Source: JANSWY01 sp965243755 (GTDB lineage: Bacteria > Bacteroidota > Bacteroidia > Cytophagales > Cyclobacteriaceae). Taken from it: 64,000 nucleotides of DNA. The position numbers and the translations under genes were made by a program. The notes under the pieces were generated by a model. That model searched no databases. It was given only the letters and a program-made list of their open reading frames with translations, and had not been told where the DNA came from. The DNA lies in NCBI GenBank assembly GCA_965243755.1, contig CBDEVW010000007.1:186001-250000 (forward strand). The letters run 5' to 3'. This document shows positions 1 to 9,700 of this stretch, piece after piece. The stretch's first letter is position 1. Each line of letters starts with the position of its first letter.

Positions 1-1
1 C

Positions 2-658
2 TTACTGTTAATTGGATGTGCGACATTTTCATTTTACATACTTTGGAGCTACTTCAATCAGTTTTTCTTCGATAATCAGACCAACGCACATTATTCCAAA
101 GTAGAGCACCTGACCATATTCCTGACCTTTCTATTTGGGTTTGTAGTAGCTGAATTTTTAAAAGGATGGTCAGATATGTTTTATAAGAAAGACATGTCCA
201 ACTTCTCTCTGACACATTTTCTCTGGACGCTCTTTTCTTTCTTCCTGCTGATTGACAGTTGGTGGGGCAGCTGGACCCAAAAAGCCCTGATTGCTGAGAG
301 TCTCATCAATTTTCTATTCCTGCTATTAAGTCCCTTTGCACTTTACCTGCTCACGGTATTTTTCTTTCCCAATACCGATCATATCAAGTCCGATGAAACC
401 ATTGAATATCAGGACATCTTTATGAGAAACAAGAAATACATCTTCCTTAGTTTCGCTGCTTTCTTCCTTAGTAACATGTTGGTGTCGTTCATTTTCGATG
501 ACTTTACCGAGGAGCTCAGAGAAAATATATTCAGGGTGATCGCAGTAGTATTCGCTATCTTTGCCTGGAAAATCCATAACCACTACTTCCACAAAGCACT
601 GATCATCATCTCCTCCATTCTTTTAATTGTCAACCTGATATTTAGTCATTCAGTTTGA
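2..658 (+). CDS. Integral membrane protein, 5' end cut by window
   Basis: The reading frame is open from base 2, so the gene begins before the window and the ATG at 176 is an internal methionine rather than a safe start. About 218 residues are visible. They contain several strongly hydrophobic stretches: one at the very start, one around the segment TIFLTFLFGFVVAEFL, one after SLTHFLW, one in NFLFLLLSPFALYLLTVFFF, and two in the last 80 residues. This gives roughly six membrane helices with short charged loops. I do not recognise the family. It converges on the DoxX-like gene, with only 3 bp between the two stop codons. The hydrophobic pattern makes an inner-membrane protein near certain; the role is unknown. 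Confidence 0.7.
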   Translation, partial: LLLIGCATFSFYILWSYFNQFFFDNQTNAHYSKVEHLTIFLTFLFGFVVAEFLKGWSDMFYKKDMSNFSLTHFLWTLFSFFLLIDSWWGSWTQKALIAESLINFLFLLLSPFALYLLTVFFFPNTDHIKSDETIEYQDIFMRNKKYIFLSFAAFFLSNMLVSFIFDDFTEELRENIFRVIAVVFAIFAWKIHNHYFHKALIIISSILLIVNLIFSHSV

Positions 659-661
659 GTG

Positions 662-1015
662 CTATTGCATTTTCTTCCATAAAAAGTAAGAGGCAAACGC
701 CAATGCCAACGGAACCACCGGGTTGAACCAGTTACCATCAGCAGCCAGTGTGTGTAGGGTAATTGCAGCTACAAAATCGAGGAAGAAACCAAAGTAAGCC
801 AGATTTTTCAATGTACCCGAAGCAAAGATCAAGGCTACCACCCCAAGAATTTTAGCTACTCCATTGAAATACACAAACCACATAGGAAAACCCAAAGGCT
901 GGATAACGGTACTAAACACTTCTTCAGAATTGAACAGGAACATGCCTCCAGAGGCGAGCATCATCAGACAGAAAATGCCTGTAATGATCCAATAGATTAT
1001 CTTGTTAGTCTTCAT
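662..1015 (-). CDS. DoxX-like small membrane protein
   Basis: This 117-residue protein has four predicted membrane helices: about residues 7-27, 45-65, 70-90 and 98-115. The Gly-rich first helix (MLASGGMFLF) and the helix-2 motif FNGVAKILGVVALI are typical of the DoxX/DoxX-like superfamily, whose members are small four-helix inner-membrane proteins. The biochemical role of most DoxX-like members is not settled. It stands alone, tail to tail with the truncated membrane protein upstream. The ATG at 1015 fits the first helix, so no other start is needed. The family call rests on topology and these local motifs, not on a catalytic site. Confidence 0.7.
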   Translation of the reverse strand: MKTNKIIYWIITGIFCLMMLASGGMFLFNSEEVFSTVIQPLGFPMWFVYFNGVAKILGVVALIFASGTLKNLAYFGFFLDFVAAITLHTLAADGNWFNPVVPLALAFASYFLWKKMQ

Positions 1016-1182
1016 GTTAGTAAAATCAAAAACATAATATATGTATATACACCCAATGCAACACTGCTAGTGTTCTCCTTGTTCCGTTATTTGTCAATTA
1101 TTCTGCTTCAATGTCGTCAAATAACCACTTACTGTCGCTATTTCTTAATTGAGGAGATCGCTGTATTGCGCATGTTTGCAAT

Positions 1183-2061
1183 ATGAGAACTTTCCCACTT
1201 CTAGTCATACTGCTGTCATTGGTAGCCAGCTGCAGAATTGCAGACATCAGCGAAAATCATACCCACCTTTCACCAGATTCTTCTGCCCTGATCGCTCAGC
1301 TAATGCTTGATCAGGTAATTGCGAAACAGGGTTTTGATTCATTGAAAAAGGCCAACACTTATGAGTTTACGGCTCATGATCACTGGCCAGGTTTCATTGG
1401 TAAAATCGCAGGACTATGGCCCGACCAGCACACCACTTTCAAGTTTCACATGAACTTCAACACTTTTGATGCACAGGCCATTTTTCTGACAGGAGCACAG
1501 GAAGGAACACTGATTGGTCTACAATCCTGGCAATATTATGAACAACCGGCGGAGAATGACTCCATTGTACAAGTGCTGAATGATGAAAGGTCACAATTTG
1601 TATTTGGTCTGGCTGTATTTCACTATTTTCTGGAACTTCCTTACCGACTAAGGAATGCCCCTTTTCATCGCTATTATGGGGAACAGGAAATCAATGCGAC
1701 GATGTACGATCGGGTTTTTGTGAGCTGGAAAGGTGAAGCACCACACCCTGATTTCGATCAGTACATCCTTTACATCAACAAATCAACCAGGCTGGTGGAT
1801 TACTGCATTTACACCCTAAGAGACAACAAAAATCCGTTCACCAGGAATAAGTATGGTTCCATTGCCTTGCTGAATTACCAAAACTACGGAGGTTTTTGGG
1901 CACCCACCGAGATGCCCATCATGCTGGACGATGGAGTACTGAAACATCCTACAGAGGACTATTTTCATAAAATATCGATAAGCGACCTCCAATTAGGTAG
2001 CTTTCCTGAAGAAAAGTTGTATCCGCTGGAAGGAATAGCCAAGATGATTGACGCAAAGTGA
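1183..2061 (+). CDS. Uncharacterised lipoprotein
   Basis: This 292-residue protein begins with a short signal peptide ending in a lipobox (LLSLVASC, with Cys17 as the probable lipidated residue), so it should be anchored to an envelope membrane. The remainder is a beta-rich, aromatic-rich domain with repeated short strands (for example FKFHMNFNTFDAQAIF and FDQYILYINKSTRLVDY). This resembles the LolA/LppX-type half-barrel domains found in many Bacteroidota lipoproteins of unknown function. No catalytic motif is visible. It is monocistronic: 167 bp of non-coding DNA lie upstream and a 643-bp gene-free stretch follows. The lipoprotein call is firm. The fold suggestion is inference from the strand pattern. 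Confidence 0.7.
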   Translation: MRTFPLLVILLSLVASCRIADISENHTHLSPDSSALIAQLMLDQVIAKQGFDSLKKANTYEFTAHDHWPGFIGKIAGLWPDQHTTFKFHMNFNTFDAQAIFLTGAQEGTLIGLQSWQYYEQPAENDSIVQVLNDERSQFVFGLAVFHYFLELPYRLRNAPFHRYYGEQEINATMYDRVFVSWKGEAPHPDFDQYILYINKSTRLVDYCIYTLRDNKNPFTRNKYGSIALLNYQNYGGFWAPTEMPIMLDDGVLKHPTEDYFHKISISDLQLGSFPEEKLYPLEGIAKMIDAK

Positions 2062-2704
2062 AATGTTAGCTTTTAATTTTCAGTGATAAGTAATTTTTTT
2101 ACGGCAATTCATTTAATTGTAGTTTTTTGAGAATTTAATTGAAACTGAGGACTTGACGCTCAAATGTACTTTACCAATGTAAGGTGTTCGAGTTATTGAA
2201 AGATACTCGCGGGTTGAGCAAAAGATTAATACAATATTATAAAATAAATGTGATCGGCAGGCGGGAAGGATGGGAAATGGCGGGCTGCTTGTGCGATGAT
2301 GGCCGTGTTGCAGGATTGGGATGGCATTGCGCGTAAAAGGGATATAGGGAGGCCGTGTGCTTATAATTTCCCAAAGACTTTTTCCCTAGTTTTTGGTCTT
2401 TCAAAAAGTAGGAGCCTCCACGGCGGGAGTGGTGAAGAATGTGATTATGAGAATAAATAGAATATTATGTTTAAACTAAATTTGCTGTACTGAGATAACA
2501 ACTTTTTTGGCTTTTTAAGAATGTTATTAGTCTGTGAACCTTATTAGATTGAAGTCTCGGATAGTCTTTAATAGATTCCTATCATAATCCCTATAAAGGC
2601 TATTAATCACCCAAACTGTGAAACCTTTGTAGTATTAAATGTCAGGCTGCTGTTGTGTTTTTGTAGTACTGCTTGCAGCGAATTTGGTATGTTGAAACAA
2701 TACA
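2062..2704. other. Gene-free stretch holding a dispersed repeat copy
   Basis: This 643-bp stretch has no convincing ORF. Bases 2269-2437 match, in inverted orientation, the segment at 44816-44992. The rest is AT-rich. Just upstream of the GH16 gene two related strings, CTTTGTAGTATTA and TTTTGTAGTACTG, occur about 40 bp apart and could belong to its promoter region, but no clear TAnnTTTG element is seen. Confidence 0.6.
2269..2437 (+). repeat. Dispersed intergenic repeat, copy A
   Basis: About 169 bp here align with the reverse complement of 44816-44992. Shared blocks include GATGGCCGTGTTGCAGGATT, GGAGGCCGTGTGCT, AATTTCCCAAAGACTTTTTC and GGTCTTTCAAAAAGTA. Copy A lacks about 15 bp (GC-rich, between AGTTTTTG and GGTCTTTC) that copy B has. 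No terminal inverted repeats or transposase are visible. Both copies lie between genes. The nature of the element (MITE-like, REP-like or RNA-encoding) is unknown. Confidence 0.8.
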
Positions 2705-2725
2705 TTGATTGGCCTTAACCAATTA

Positions 2726-5176
2726 ATGTATATGATGAGTAAAACTTACGTGAGAATTTTAATGTGTGGACTGATCTATCTCAGTTCAAATTTGATTCAG
2801 GCTCAATGCCCTACGCTAGTATGGAGTGATGAGTTTGATGGAACGGAACTTGACCTCACCAAATGGGAACCTCAAATCGGCGATGGCTGTGCAGAAGGAA
2901 TCTGTGGATGGGGAAACAATGAGCTACAGTATTACCAGGCTGAAAATGCGGTGGTAAGCAATGGCACACTGAAGATCATTGCTAAAAAAGAGCGTGTTAA
3001 AAACAAAGCCTACACTTCCGCAAGGATCAGGACAAAAGGGCTGGCAGACTTTACCTTTGGTCGTTTTGAAGCCCGGATCAAGTTATTGACTGGCCAGGGA
3101 TTGTGGCCGGCATTCTGGATGCTGTCTACCAACGAACCTTATGGCGGATGGCCCCAAAGTGGCGAAATAGATATTATGGAAATGCTGGGACAGGAACCAG
3201 AAAAAGCTTTCGGTACGATCCACTATGGTGATCCTTATCCAAACAACCAGTTTCAGGGAACTGACTTTGTGCTGTACAACCAAACCTACGATCAGGACTT
3301 TCATGAGTTTGCAGTGGAGTGGGAACCTGGGGTGATCAGATGGTATGTAGATGATAACCTTTACCAGACACTGACAAGCAATGATGTGGCTCCTTACAAC
3401 TGGCCGTTTGATGCTGGAAACCAGATGCACTTTTTGTTGAATGTAGCAGTAGGTGGAAACCTGCCAGGCAGTCCGGACAATTCCACCCCTTTCCCAAGTC
3501 AGATGGAAGTAGATTACGTACGCGTATATGACACTTTTGGGCCCTCAATTTCCGGTGATCGGTTGGTATCCTATCAGGAAGCCGGGGTACAATACCAAAT
3601 CAATAATGCCCCTGGAAATGCTAATTTCAGCTGGTCCGTACCTGCTGGAGCAACCATTACCAGTGGTAGTAATACCAGCGCCATCACCGTAGATTTTGGT
3701 TCAACCAGCGGAGAGGTATCTTGTAGTGTTTCCACAAGCTGTGGTACGGAGTTGTTTGTTGCTGATGTAACGGTGGAACCCAATTACCTTTATGCTTTTT
3801 CCTATGAAAACTTTGATGCAAACGGCAATGTAACGCTGACGCAAGCAACCGGCACACTCACAGAAGTCAGCAATCCGAACCCTGGCGGTGTGAATACCAG
3901 TGCCTTGAGTGCCTCCTATGCAAGAAATGACCAGGAACAGTACGATGTGATTGCCTACACTACATCTTCTATAGGAGATGCAGACGCCTATAAGCATAGA
4001 GATAAAAAGTTTTACATGGATGTACTGACACAGGCACCAGTTGGCACGGAAATCATCATTCAGCTTGAAAACAGTGGAGTGGCAACCGCTACTAACTACC
4101 CTTCTGGCAGACATAGTCGTTATGTAGGTACCATCACTCAAAATGGAAGCTGGGAAAGAATAGCCTTTGATTACCTGGATGCACCAGACGGGTCTACGTC
4201 ACCGACAAGTGTGGACCAGATCATTATTTTATTTGCTTCAAACAGCTTCACCGGTGATACCTACTATTGGGATAATTTCGATAGTTACAATGCAGATACC
4301 GGAGGTGGCAACACACCTCCTACCGCATCATTCACGTATTCTGCAACCAATTTATCAGTGGACTTTGATGGTTCTGGAAGTTCAGACCCAGATGGCTCTA
4401 TTGCCAGTTGGTCATGGGATTTTGGAGATGGAAATACAGGATCAGGAGCACTGGTTTCTCATTCCTATGGTGCATCAGGAGATTATACGGTAAGCCTTAC
4501 GGTGACAGATAACAATGGTGCAACTGATACTCAGAATCAAACAGTTACTGTGACTGATGGTGGTGGTGGAACCGCTACATCGGTTCATGTGCAGTCTATT
4601 GTAACTGGAACGATTGGTGCGGGACAAGGGAATAAGTATGGTTCTGCTACCGTGACGGTTCATAATAACCTTGAAAGCCCGGTAGAAGGGGTAACAGTAG
4701 CCGGAACATTTTCAGGCACATTCAATGAATCTGTATCCGGAGTTACAGGTCCGGATGGTACTGTGGTGCTATCTACGTCTTCCACCGCAAAAGGAGGCGT
4801 TACAGTAAATTTTTGTGTTGATAATTTGACACACACGTTGGCTTATGATGCGACACAAAATGACATCACCTGTACCAATGCTGGCGCCAGAATCGATGAG
4901 GGTATAGAAAATGAACTGCTTCAGGACCCTGATGTCAGTGTTTACCCCAACCCATTTAGCTCGCACATTGCGATAGACATCTCATTGCCGGATAGCTCAC
5001 CTGTTCAAGCAATCATGTACGATATCAATGGGAAGAAAACTGCGGAAAGAATATGGCCATTAATTTTTGCCGGGCAACAGACTTTGCCGCTGGATATACC
5101 AGAATTGAATAATGGAATATACTTCTTGCACATAAACATTGGTCATAAAACAATCCGGTACAAACTGATTAAATAA
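2726..5176 (+). CDS. Secreted GH16 beta-glucanase (laminarinase type) with PKD domain and T9SS tail
   Basis: An endo-acting beta-1,3- or beta-1,3/1,4-glucanase exported by T9SS. A signal peptide (CGLIYLSSNLIQAQ) precedes the GH16 jelly-roll domain of about 240 residues. The GH16 catalytic signature E-x-D-x-x-E is present as GEIDIMEMLG: nucleophile Glu codon 3164, Asp 3170, acid/base Glu 3179. The domain ends at VDYVRVYD. Next come an Ig/PKD-like segment, a jelly-roll module that looks carbohydrate-binding (ending YYWDNFDSY), a clear PKD domain (SSDPDGSIASWSWDFGDG), a Big-like module and a type A sorting domain starting VYPNPFSSH. The frame can be opened at a TTG at 2705, but the ATGs at 2726, 2732 and 2735 lie closer to the signal peptide; I chose 2726. 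The exact substrate (laminarin or lichenan) cannot be read from sequence. Confidence 0.92.
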   Translation: MYMMSKTYVRILMCGLIYLSSNLIQAQCPTLVWSDEFDGTELDLTKWEPQIGDGCAEGICGWGNNELQYYQAENAVVSNGTLKIIAKKERVKNKAYTSARIRTKGLADFTFGRFEARIKLLTGQGLWPAFWMLSTNEPYGGWPQSGEIDIMEMLGQEPEKAFGTIHYGDPYPNNQFQGTDFVLYNQTYDQDFHEFAVEWEPGVIRWYVDDNLYQTLTSNDVAPYNWPFDAGNQMHFLLNVAVGGNLPGSPDNSTPFPSQMEVDYVRVYDTFGPSISGDRLVSYQEAGVQYQINNAPGNANFSWSVPAGATITSGSNTSAITVDFGSTSGEVSCSVSTSCGTELFVADVTVEPNYLYAFSYENFDANGNVTLTQATGTLTEVSNPNPGGVNTSALSASYARNDQEQYDVIAYTTSSIGDADAYKHRDKKFYMDVLTQAPVGTEIIIQLENSGVATATNYPSGRHSRYVGTITQNGSWERIAFDYLDAPDGSTSPTSVDQIIILFASNSFTGDTYYWDNFDSYNADTGGGNTPPTASFTYSATNLSVDFDGSGSSDPDGSIASWSWDFGDGNTGSGALVSHSYGASGDYTVSLTVTDNNGATDTQNQTVTVTDGGGGTATSVHVQSIVTGTIGAGQGNKYGSATVTVHNNLESPVEGVTVAGTFSGTFNESVSGVTGPDGTVVLSTSSTAKGGVTVNFCVDNLTHTLAYDATQNDITCTNAGARIDEGIENELLQDPDVSVYPNPFSSHIAIDISLPDSSPVQAIMYDINGKKTAERIWPLIFAGQQTLPLDIPELNNGIYFLHINIGHKTIRYKLIK

Positions 5177-5532
5177 CAAAATATCATATCACAAAAGAAG
5201 GCTGATTCCATTTCCGGGTCAGCCTTTATTCTTTTCAGCGTATACTTTTCTTGTTTGTTTAATTTGATATTAGAATAATGCAATTAATCGAACATCCCAA
5301 TTTGCCTAAGCAGTTTTTGTGATAAAATTGCTTTGCCTGTGCTAAAATACCCCATTAGGCGTCATAAAGAGATAAATATTAAAAAAATACTCCTTTCTGG
5401 TAGGAATTTATGTCGCTCATCTGTTGCGATATATTTTTTGGAATATCAGCTAATAATGCAATTAAAGTTTTGATTTTATGAAATATTTTAGAAGATTGGG
5501 GCCGTATTGTTAACCAAAACATTAATAAAATT
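5177..5532. other. Intergenic region between the GH16 and M57 genes
   Basis: It holds the GH16 terminator at 5198-5232. The remaining roughly 300 bp are AT-rich and include two copies of TAATGCAATTAA (about 5276 and 5454). I see no gene. The overlapping minus-strand ORF extending into the protease gene has no supporting features. Confidence 0.5.
5198..5232 (+). terminator. Rho-independent terminator of the GH16 gene
   Basis: AAGGCTGA (5198-5205) pairs with TCAGCCTT (5219-5226) around a 13-nt loop, followed by TATTCTTTT. It lies 22 bp after the stop codon. Confidence 0.75.
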
Positions 5533-6351
5533 ATGAGAAAATTTAATTCATTAATTGCATGCTTCGCATTGTGTTCGATTATTCTGGTATCCTGTAATAA
5601 TTCAGAAGATGTCATCATGCAAGATGAGGTTTCACCAGAAGTATTGTCACAAATTGCGGCAGCAGGATTTAGTACTGATGATGTGATTACGTTTGATGGT
5701 GGCTACTTAGTAGAAGGTGATATTTACCTGACCGCCGCTGACTTAAAATCTATTACTTCTCCTACACACCTGCCAAATGACGAGCAGTATTCTACTAACA
5801 ACCTGGTTTGTGGACCAAGAACCATCACCATGTATGCACAGGAAGGTGGAAGAAATGGATACAGTGCTGGAATGATCGCTGGATTGGATGAAGCAATCAG
5901 AAGATTTAATGCTGAGAACCTGACGCTTACCTTCCAGAGAATCACTACTGATAACGCTGACATCAGAATGACAAGATTGAAAAAAGGTGATGAAAGAAGA
6001 GGTATCCTTGGATCAGCGGGTTTCCCTACCAGTAGCTGTGATCCTTACGGTGAAATCAAAATGAGCGGTATTCTTGAGTCATCATACGGTTTGGACACCG
6101 ACGGAATTGCGACCATCATTGCACATGAAATGGGACACTGCATTGGTTTCAGACATACTGACTACTTCGACAGAAGCATTTCTTGTGGAAGTGGTGGAAA
6201 TGAAGGTGATGGAGGCGTAGGTGCCAACCACATTCCTGGTACTCCTACTGGCGCTTCATTGTCTGACCTATCCTGGATGCTTTCATGTACTGATGGAGGT
6301 AACAGACCTTTTAACGCAGATGACAAAGTAGCACTAGACTATTTATATTAA
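5533..6351 (+). CDS. M57-type (HEIGH family) zinc metalloprotease lipoprotein
   Basis: This 272-residue protein has a lipobox (SIILVSC, Cys21), so it is probably a membrane-anchored, surface or periplasmic protease. Residues about 30-75 (EVSPEVLSQIAAAGFSTDDV onward) look like a short pro-region. The zinc site is the extended metzincin motif HEMGHCIGFRH: His198, Glu199, His202 and His208. The zinc-binding helix and the Asp-Tyr-Phe after it resemble Pfam Peptidase_M57, called the dual-action HEIGH metallopeptidase family. Several Cys residues after the active site could form disulfides. It sits between two T9SS-exported glycoside hydrolases but has its own terminator and no sorting domain. The M57 assignment is from memory of the motif context; protease identity itself is secure. 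Confidence 0.82.
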   Translation: MRKFNSLIACFALCSIILVSCNNSEDVIMQDEVSPEVLSQIAAAGFSTDDVITFDGGYLVEGDIYLTAADLKSITSPTHLPNDEQYSTNNLVCGPRTITMYAQEGGRNGYSAGMIAGLDEAIRRFNAENLTLTFQRITTDNADIRMTRLKKGDERRGILGSAGFPTSSCDPYGEIKMSGILESSYGLDTDGIATIIAHEMGHCIGFRHTDYFDRSISCGSGGNEGDGGVGANHIPGTPTGASLSDLSWMLSCTDGGNRPFNADDKVALDYLY

Positions 6352-6366
6352 TCTTCATATAGTATG

Positions 6367-6400
6367 AAAAGCCGATTCAACATTTAGAAATCGGTTTTTC
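6367..6400 (+). terminator. Terminator of the M57 protease gene
   Basis: CCGATT (6372-6377) pairs with AATCGG (6389-6394), flanked by an A-run before and TTTTTCTTTT after. It lies about 20 bp past the stop codon. Confidence 0.7.
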
Positions 6401-6710
6401 TTTTATGATCAACTTTTCTTTGAAAGCGATCGAAAACAATTACTTTCTTATGTTTGGCTAGACACGAAATTAAAGAGTTGTTTTCATCGCTTTTTTATTG
6501 TTTCCTCCCCTGCTATCTGAGACCCATAAAAAAATAAACGGCGAGAATGTTAATCCTGCCGTATATTCCAACCTAACTTAACTTTACGTGTATGCTACTT
6601 TACTCTATTTACTAACTATTGTCTGTCAGAAGTTGTAACGGGTCAATTCACCCGAAGATGTCATATAATGTAAAAAAGTGTTAAACCCGAATTGAGTTCG
6701 GATTGAACCA

Positions 6711-6749
6711 ATAAAAGAACCCTTCATTACTTTTTCAGCAACGAAGGGC
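6711..6749 (-). terminator. Terminator of the alpha-amylase gene
   Basis: On the minus strand CCCTTC (6749-6744) pairs with GAAGGG (6726-6721) around a 17-nt loop, followed by TTCTTTTATT. It lies 34 bp past the amylase stop. Confidence 0.7.
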
Positions 6750-6782
6750 CCTTCTAAAACTAATTGGTAAAGTGTGTTGTTA

Positions 6783-9700
6783 TTACCTTCTGATAATCAA
6801 TCTTTTACTGATCATTCCCTGCACGGAAGTTAGTCTGTAGAAATATACTCCCTCCGGTAGTTGAGTTACATCTATCGATAGGGAATGGTTTCCTTTCTCA
6901 AATAGTTTGTTGCCATATACCTGGACCAGTTGCCCCTGCATATTGTACATGCTGATATTTACCGACTGGTCCTGGGGAACGCTAAAGTCCAATGTGGCCA
7001 TACCTGAAACTGGATTAGGATAAGTCTGCCCCAATGTAAACCCATAAACCTGGTCGATGACCTCATCATCGATCCTGGCGCTGCTGGACCACCCATTGTT
7101 ATAGTACCCTTCGCCACATCTCGATAGGTCGGCAGTTTGCGCTCCACCATTATCGTTAAATACGATACTGGCGCAATCGGCTCCTTCTATGGTGTAGCTC
7201 CACCAGCCATTGCCATCGTTTTGCATTTGTACGCCTGGCCAGTTGGTGCCCGCAATGCCCCCCGGGGATACATTCCAGTAGTGCATTCTGGCGGTGCTCC
7301 AGTTGGTTGGTTTCAGGAAGTGAATGGTCAAACCTGCAGGCCCCTGGGGTTTTGTGTCGTACCATTGGCCATCCATGTACCACCCCTCCGAACATCGGGT
7401 CAGATCGGGTGTTTGGCTGCCACCATTGTTGCTGAAAATCACATTGGCACAGTCGGCTCCTGTAAATGTATAACTATACCAGCCATCTCCTTCATTGAGC
7501 ATGTTTTCACCAGGCCAGGTGGTAGTTTGCCCGGTAGGCGTCACATTCCAGAAGTAGATTTTTGGATTCGCATAACCATTAGGTTTAAAATGGACCACCA
7601 GATCATTCCCTGGTGGGTTGAAGGTATAGGTTTCAGTAGCCACTGGGCTTGACTGGTTAATATCATCATATGATACAGCTTTGATTGTTGTTGTTGTGGT
7701 CACATTAAAACTTCCCGAGTAAGCTGTTGAGGCTTGCGTTGGATTACTGCCATCAGTGGTATAGAAAATCGCCGGGTTAGGGTCGGTATCGTCAGTTGCG
7801 GAAAGTGTAATGGAAACAGTTTCACCATCGACAAAAGTCCCTCCTACCGGGGTAATTGCTATAGTTGGCGGATTGTTGACCGGTGTTCTTGGATCTGTAT
7901 CGTGCCAGACACCATTTACATCATACCAGCCTGTTCCAGTTCTGTTGAGGTCAGCTGTCTGAGATCCACCATTGTCATTGAATACTATATTAGTACTGGT
8001 GATCCCAACGAAATCATAGCGATACCAACCGTCTCCTTCACTTACCATGGATGGGCCGGGCCAGGTGCTGTTTGACACGATACCAGCTGGAGTCGCATTC
8101 CAGTGGTGGATATTGGCAGTATTCCAATTACCCGGTTTCTCAAAATATACAGACATGACTTCTGCTTCTCCAATAGTGTAGCTGTTGGTAACGATGCTGG
8201 ATTGTTGCCCATTGTTATCTCTTGCCATGGCTTTTACCGTAGTGTTGGTGGATATCTGGATTGGGCCGGAATAGACAGCACTTGATGTGGTTGGATTGGA
8301 ACCGTCTAAGGTATAATAGATGGTGGTAGGATTATGCTGTGACGTTGCGGACATAGTGACCTGAACAGGGTCTGCATAAACACCACCTGCAGGAGAAATG
8401 TTAACTACAGGGACTGACCCCCCCGGACCAGGTTGAAAAAATCCTACGCCATTGCCTCCGATTATTCCAGGGCCATTCAATACATATATGCCTGCTGAAG
8501 CTGGTTCTACTGTAAAACTCATGTTACCATTGCTTACCTGTATTTCATTACCGGTAACAGCGTCACGATAGGTACCATTGGTTAATCCTGAGAAATTGAA
8601 AGTCACCTGACCATCCTTTGCCAGCCCTACGGCCACCTCACTGTTGCCATGTACTCTTACATATCCTACGCCATTTCCTCCCCCATTGCCATCCCATCGC
8701 CAGGAACCTTTCTGTAACGCAGGGATCGCTTTACGCATGGCATTTAACTTCTTGATATGCTGGTAAATAATGTGGTTTGGTGCATCGTCAAATTCGGCAC
8801 CATAATATGCCCGGCCCGTCAAGTCAATAGATTGCTCAATCCCGGCAGCATTATGTATGTCACAAAACTCTCCGGCCTTAAACCGCTTTTCTGTTCCATA
8901 ATACACGATAGGAATCCCTCTCCAGGTAAACATAAAGTTCATGGCTGCAGCGAGGTTTTCAGTGGTGCCACCATATCGTCTGTTCCAGTCATTGTTTGGC
9001 CCAAAATCATGGTTATCCAACCAGGTTAAGAGTGTGGAAGGATCGCTGTAAAGGTGGTCATATCGAGCAGCCGCTGTAACACCTGAAAAATTCTGACCTT
9101 CTTCAAATACCCCGTGGAATGTGGCCTGAGCAAAAAAGTCGATGACAGCAATGCCAGAGTTGGCAGAGTTATGCACATCACCTCTCCAGGTATAATAATG
9201 GGGATTGATCTCATCTACATTGTGCAATTCATGTCTCAATTGAGCAACCTCCCCAAAGATGAACAGGTCTGGGTTAACCGCCTTAAACTGATCGTAAAAG
9301 TACAGTACATCGTCCTTACTCATGTGTTTCATGGTATCCCATCGGAATCCATCTACACCCATATTGATAAAGGTAGTATAGGCAGCTACAAGGTAATCCC
9401 GTACCAATTGGCTACCGGTGTTCAGATCGGGGGTGTCGCCTGCCAGGGCCCTGTTGTGCAGGTTTTCTATGTCATCAAATCCCTGAGCAAATCCGTTTCC
9501 TGAGTGGTGATACCAGTTGGGATCTGAGGTGTCTACGTAGCTTTCCTTACTTGGCCACTGGTGGGCAGAGAGGTCCTGGTTATACGGTGGTGGCATTTTT
9601 GCAAGGTTAGCCCGACTCCAAATTTTGCCGTCATCCGGATTTGGTGTCAGTCCATCATATTCCCAGTTTGGATTGTCCTGTAAAGGATTTCCATTCAGGT

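Larger units (their letters stand above)
6352..6782. other. Intergenic region between convergent genes
   Basis: It contains the terminator of the M57 gene (6367-6400) and the minus-strand terminator of the amylase gene (6711-6749). The roughly 300 bp between them are AT-rich and show no ORF, repeat or RNA-like structure that I can support. Confidence 0.5.

Noticed and set aside
5379..5618. 79-codon minus-strand ORF overlapping the M57 gene start
   Set aside because: It overlaps the signal-peptide region of a well-supported gene on the other strand and has no recognisable sequence.
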